Below are positions 62,205 to 64,000 of a DNA stretch of 64,000 nt, piece by piece. The stretch's first letter is position 1. Every line of letters begins with the position of its first letter. This stretch comes from Rhizobium laguerreae (GTDB lineage Bacteria > Pseudomonadota > Alphaproteobacteria > Rhizobiales > Rhizobiaceae): the NCBI RefSeq assembly GCF_002008165.1, contig NZ_MRDM01000002.1:248001-312000 (forward strand), given 5' to 3'. The notes beneath the pieces are model-generated. The model saw only the letters and a program-made list of their open reading frames with translations, made no database searches and was not told the origin of the DNA. The translations under genes and the position numbers were made by a program.

Positions 62205-63608
62205 ATGAAAGACTGGCATCCCGATCTCAGCCGCAGCAGCGGTCCGCGTTATATGGCGATCGCCGATGTGATCGAAATGGATCTGCGCAGCGGGCATCTG
62301 GTGGTTGGGGACCGGCTGCCGCCGCAACGTGAACTCGCCAAGCGGCTGAATGTCGATTTCACGACGGTGGCGAGAGGTTATGTCGAGGCGCAGAAGCGCG
62401 GGCTTGTCGATTCGCATGTCGGTCGAGGCACCTTCGTCACCGGTGGCGCGGACAAGGAGCGCCAGGGATTCGCGCCCGACGCCGCGCCCGATCCCCGCCG
62501 CGCCTCCATCGTCGATTTCTCGATGAACATGCCGCCGGAAACGGACGACCCGGAGCTGATCGCCCGCATGCGCGAGGGCATGTCGGCGGTGACGGCGAAC
62601 CTCATTCCGCTTCTGCGCTACCAGGGCTTCGGCGGCTCCAGCATGGACAAGGAGGCTGCCGCCTCCTGGCTCAGCCGTCGCGGGCTGGTGCCCTCGCAGG
62701 AACGCATCTTCGTCACACCCGGCGCCCATCCGGCCCTGCTGGCGATCTTCGGCCTGCTGGCAAAGCCGGGCGAAACCGTGCTTTCGGAAATCATCACTTA
62801 TCCCGGCATGCGCTCGATCGCCGCCCAGCTGCGGCTCAATCTGGCCGGCCTGCCGATGGACGAGGACGGTATCCTGCCGGACGCCTTTGCCGAGGCCTGC
62901 GAGAGATTGAAGCCGAAGGCGCTCTATCTCAATCCGACGCTGCAGAACCCGACGACGCTGACCATTCCGGCCAGGCGCCGCGAGGAGATCTGCGCCGTTG
63001 CCCGCAAATATCACGTGCCGATCGTCGAGGACGATGCCTATGGCTTCATTCCGCAGCATGGCCCGGCGCCGCTCGCCGCAACAGCGCCCGATCTGACCTG
63101 GCATATCGGTGGACTGGCGAAATGCATCGGCGCGGGTCTGCGACTTGCCTATGTCGTAGCGCCTGATAGCAAGGCCGTGTGGCCCTTCGTCAGCGCCATG
63201 CGCGCCAACAATGTCATGGCCTCGCCACTGACCGTGGCGCTCGCCACCCGCTGGATCGAGGACGGCACCGCCGATACGATCCTGCGTTTCATCCGTGCCG
63301 AGGCCGCCGCCCGCCAGCAAATGGTCGCCGCCATTCTGCCGGCCGGCAGCTACCGCGCCGATCCGATCAGTTTCAACATCTGGCTGCCGCTCTCCAACGG
63401 CTGGACCCGCTCCACCTTCGGCAGCCATACTCGCTCTTCCGGCATCGGCGTCGTCGCAAGCGATGCCTTCACGGTCGAGGGCACGGCACCCGAGGCCGTG
63501 CGTGTCTGCCTTGGCGGACCGATCACCCGGGAGAAACTGCAGGGCGCACTGGAATTCATGGCCCATGCGCTGGAAGGCCCGCCGGAAATGGCGGCGTCGT
63601 TCTTCTGA
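62205..63608 (+). CDS. MocR-type GntR/aminotransferase regulator
   Basis: A 467-residue fusion of a GntR winged HTH (residues about 10-78: L-P-P-Q-R-E-L-A-K-R-L, then T-T-V-A-R-G-Y) and a class I aminotransferase-fold domain. PLP contacts: N-P-T near residue 248, D-D-A-Y near 280, and the Schiff-base Lys in G-L-A-K-C-I-G-A-G near 306-314. MocR proteins sense PLP or amino acids and activate neighbours. Its target is not obvious; the DUF983 gene downstream is on the same strand. The ATG at 62205 removes an unlikely N-terminal extension. Confidence 0.93.
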   Translation: MKDWHPDLSRSSGPRYMAIADVIEMDLRSGHLVVGDRLPPQRELAKRLNVDFTTVARGYVEAQKRGLVDSHVGRGTFVTGGADKERQGFAPDAAPDPRRASIVDFSMNMPPETDDPELIARMREGMSAVTANLIPLLRYQGFGGSSMDKEAAASWLSRRGLVPSQERIFVTPGAHPALLAIFGLLAKPGETVLSEIITYPGMRSIAAQLRLNLAGLPMDEDGILPDAFAEACERLKPKALYLNPTLQNPTTLTIPARRREEICAVARKYHVPIVEDDAYGFIPQHGPAPLAATAPDLTWHIGGLAKCIGAGLRLAYVVAPDSKAVWPFVSAMRANNVMASPLTVALATRWIEDGTADTILRFIRAEAAARQQMVAAILPAGSYRADPISFNIWLPLSNGWTRSTFGSHTRSSGIGVVASDAFTVEGTAPEAVRVCLGGPITREKLQGALEFMAHALEGPPEMAASFF

Positions 63609-63821
63609 CGCGGAACCCAGCTCCGGGCTGATCAGACACGGACGAAAGCCGGAGGCGGTCGAGATCAGATCGGTCGTGCCCAGATCTATCCGGGCATGGG
63701 CGAAGCGTAACCGTCACGTTCACGTCTGATCCGCCCTGGCTGCGCCCCCAAATGCTGCTTGAAAATCTGCAGTCAGCTTGCTGCCGGCATGCGCTGGGGA
63801 GCTCTGCGGCATTCTGGCGAA

Positions 63822-63849
63822 TTGACTGGTAATTTCCCTATAATGTAAT
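63822..63849 (+). promoter_or_regulatory. Candidate promoter of the DUF983 gene
   Basis: TTGACT (63822-63827), 16 bases, TGTAAT (63844-63849), in a locally AT-rich stretch that includes TATAAT at 63839. It is about 70 bp before the DUF983 start. The rest of the 309-bp gap 63609-63917 shows nothing I can identify. Confidence 0.4.
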
Positions 63850-63917
63850 TATATTGCATGCAGTCATTGCAGCTATTGATCGTATCAATATTTGCGGAGC
63901 AAGAAAGCGAGATCGTC

Positions 63918-64000
63918 ATGGACACGGAATATCCCCCACTTCCTCCGATGCAGACCGGCATCAAGGGACGCTGCCCGCGCTGCGGCCAGGGCCATATGTT
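63918..64000 (+). CDS. DUF983 family protein, 5' end only
   Basis: The first 27 codons and a partial codon, ending at the window edge. The product starts M-D-T-E-Y-P-P-L-P-P-M-Q-T-G-I-K-G, then R-C-P-R-C-G-Q-G-H-M, the C-x-x-C zinc-ribbon start of DUF983 proteins. Full-length members are about 130 residues with two membrane helices. Role unknown, often near cytochrome oxidase assembly genes in other species. Confidence 0.85.
   Translation, partial: MDTEYPPLPPMQTGIKGRCPRCGQGHM

Noticed and set aside
62001-63566. A 521-codon minus-strand frame over the MocR gene
   Set aside because: Antisense shadow; the sense strand has the full MocR motif set.

Overview
The window reads as ordinary chromosome of a fast-growing rhizobium (Rhizobium leguminosarum/etli type). 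Grounds: high GC with rhizobial codon habits, a RosR/MucR zinc-finger regulator, an ExoD protein, a seven-gene Mrp/Pha cation antiporter operon, a ROSE RNA thermometer in front of a small heat-shock gene, a CIRCE element in front of an accessory groESL, many rhizobial DUF families, and several copies of dispersed palindromic intergenic repeats. I see no tRNA or rRNA gene, insertion sequence, phage gene or CRISPR array. The species name is an inference.

Layout. 1-8.5 kb: 5' end of selO (minus), a DHA2-type MFS pump, a homocysteine S-methyltransferase divergent from a TetR gene, DUF1697 with oligopeptidase B, a DUF930 protein and a polysaccharide deacetylase. 8.5-15.4 kb: FAD oxidoreductase and AI-2E-type permease, a VOC protein with a possible Tat signal, a universal stress gene behind a perfect FNR/FixK-type box, hemolysin III, GNAT acetyltransferase and a pentapeptide-repeat protein. 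15.6-17.7 kb: heat-shock and repair block (two Hsp20 genes under a ROSE element, msrB). 18.3-24.2 kb: mrpABCDEFG, nearly all start/stop pairs overlapping. 24.7-32.5 kb: rosR, sufE, DUF5330, a DivJ/PleC-like histidine kinase overlapping a peptidoglycan-binding protein, a soluble chemoreceptor, DUF1491 and DUF2336. 32.8-44.2 kb: small orphan genes, a DUF1254/DUF1214 pair, a bifunctional penicillin-binding protein, a terC remnant, exoD, a TetR/SDR pair around a clear operator, and a desaturase coupled to a 38-residue membrane protein.

44.4-51.1 kb: an MFS pump divergent from its LysR gene, a glyoxalase-fold protein, otnK behind an in-frame-deleted denD remnant, a transglutaminase-like protein, and a tightly overlapping run of small uncharacterised genes. 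51.5-54.4 kb: CIRCE-groESL and two small proteins. 54.4-58.7 kb: a sugar module (Gfo/Idh/MocA oxidoreductase plus two TIM-barrel isomerases) divergent from a LacI gene with a perfect 16-bp palindrome between them. 58.8-64 kb: an HtrA-like protein that has lost all three catalytic residues, an AraC/SDR divergent pair, a MocR-type regulator and the first codons of a DUF983 gene.

Common themes are stress and envelope physiology (heat shock, oxidative repair, cation homeostasis, peptidoglycan, lipids) and divergent regulator/target pairs with visible operators. I found no convincing wholly new multi-gene system. The most useful leads are the two internally deleted genes (terC, denD), the dead HtrA, small genes of 38-56 codons, and several cis-elements.
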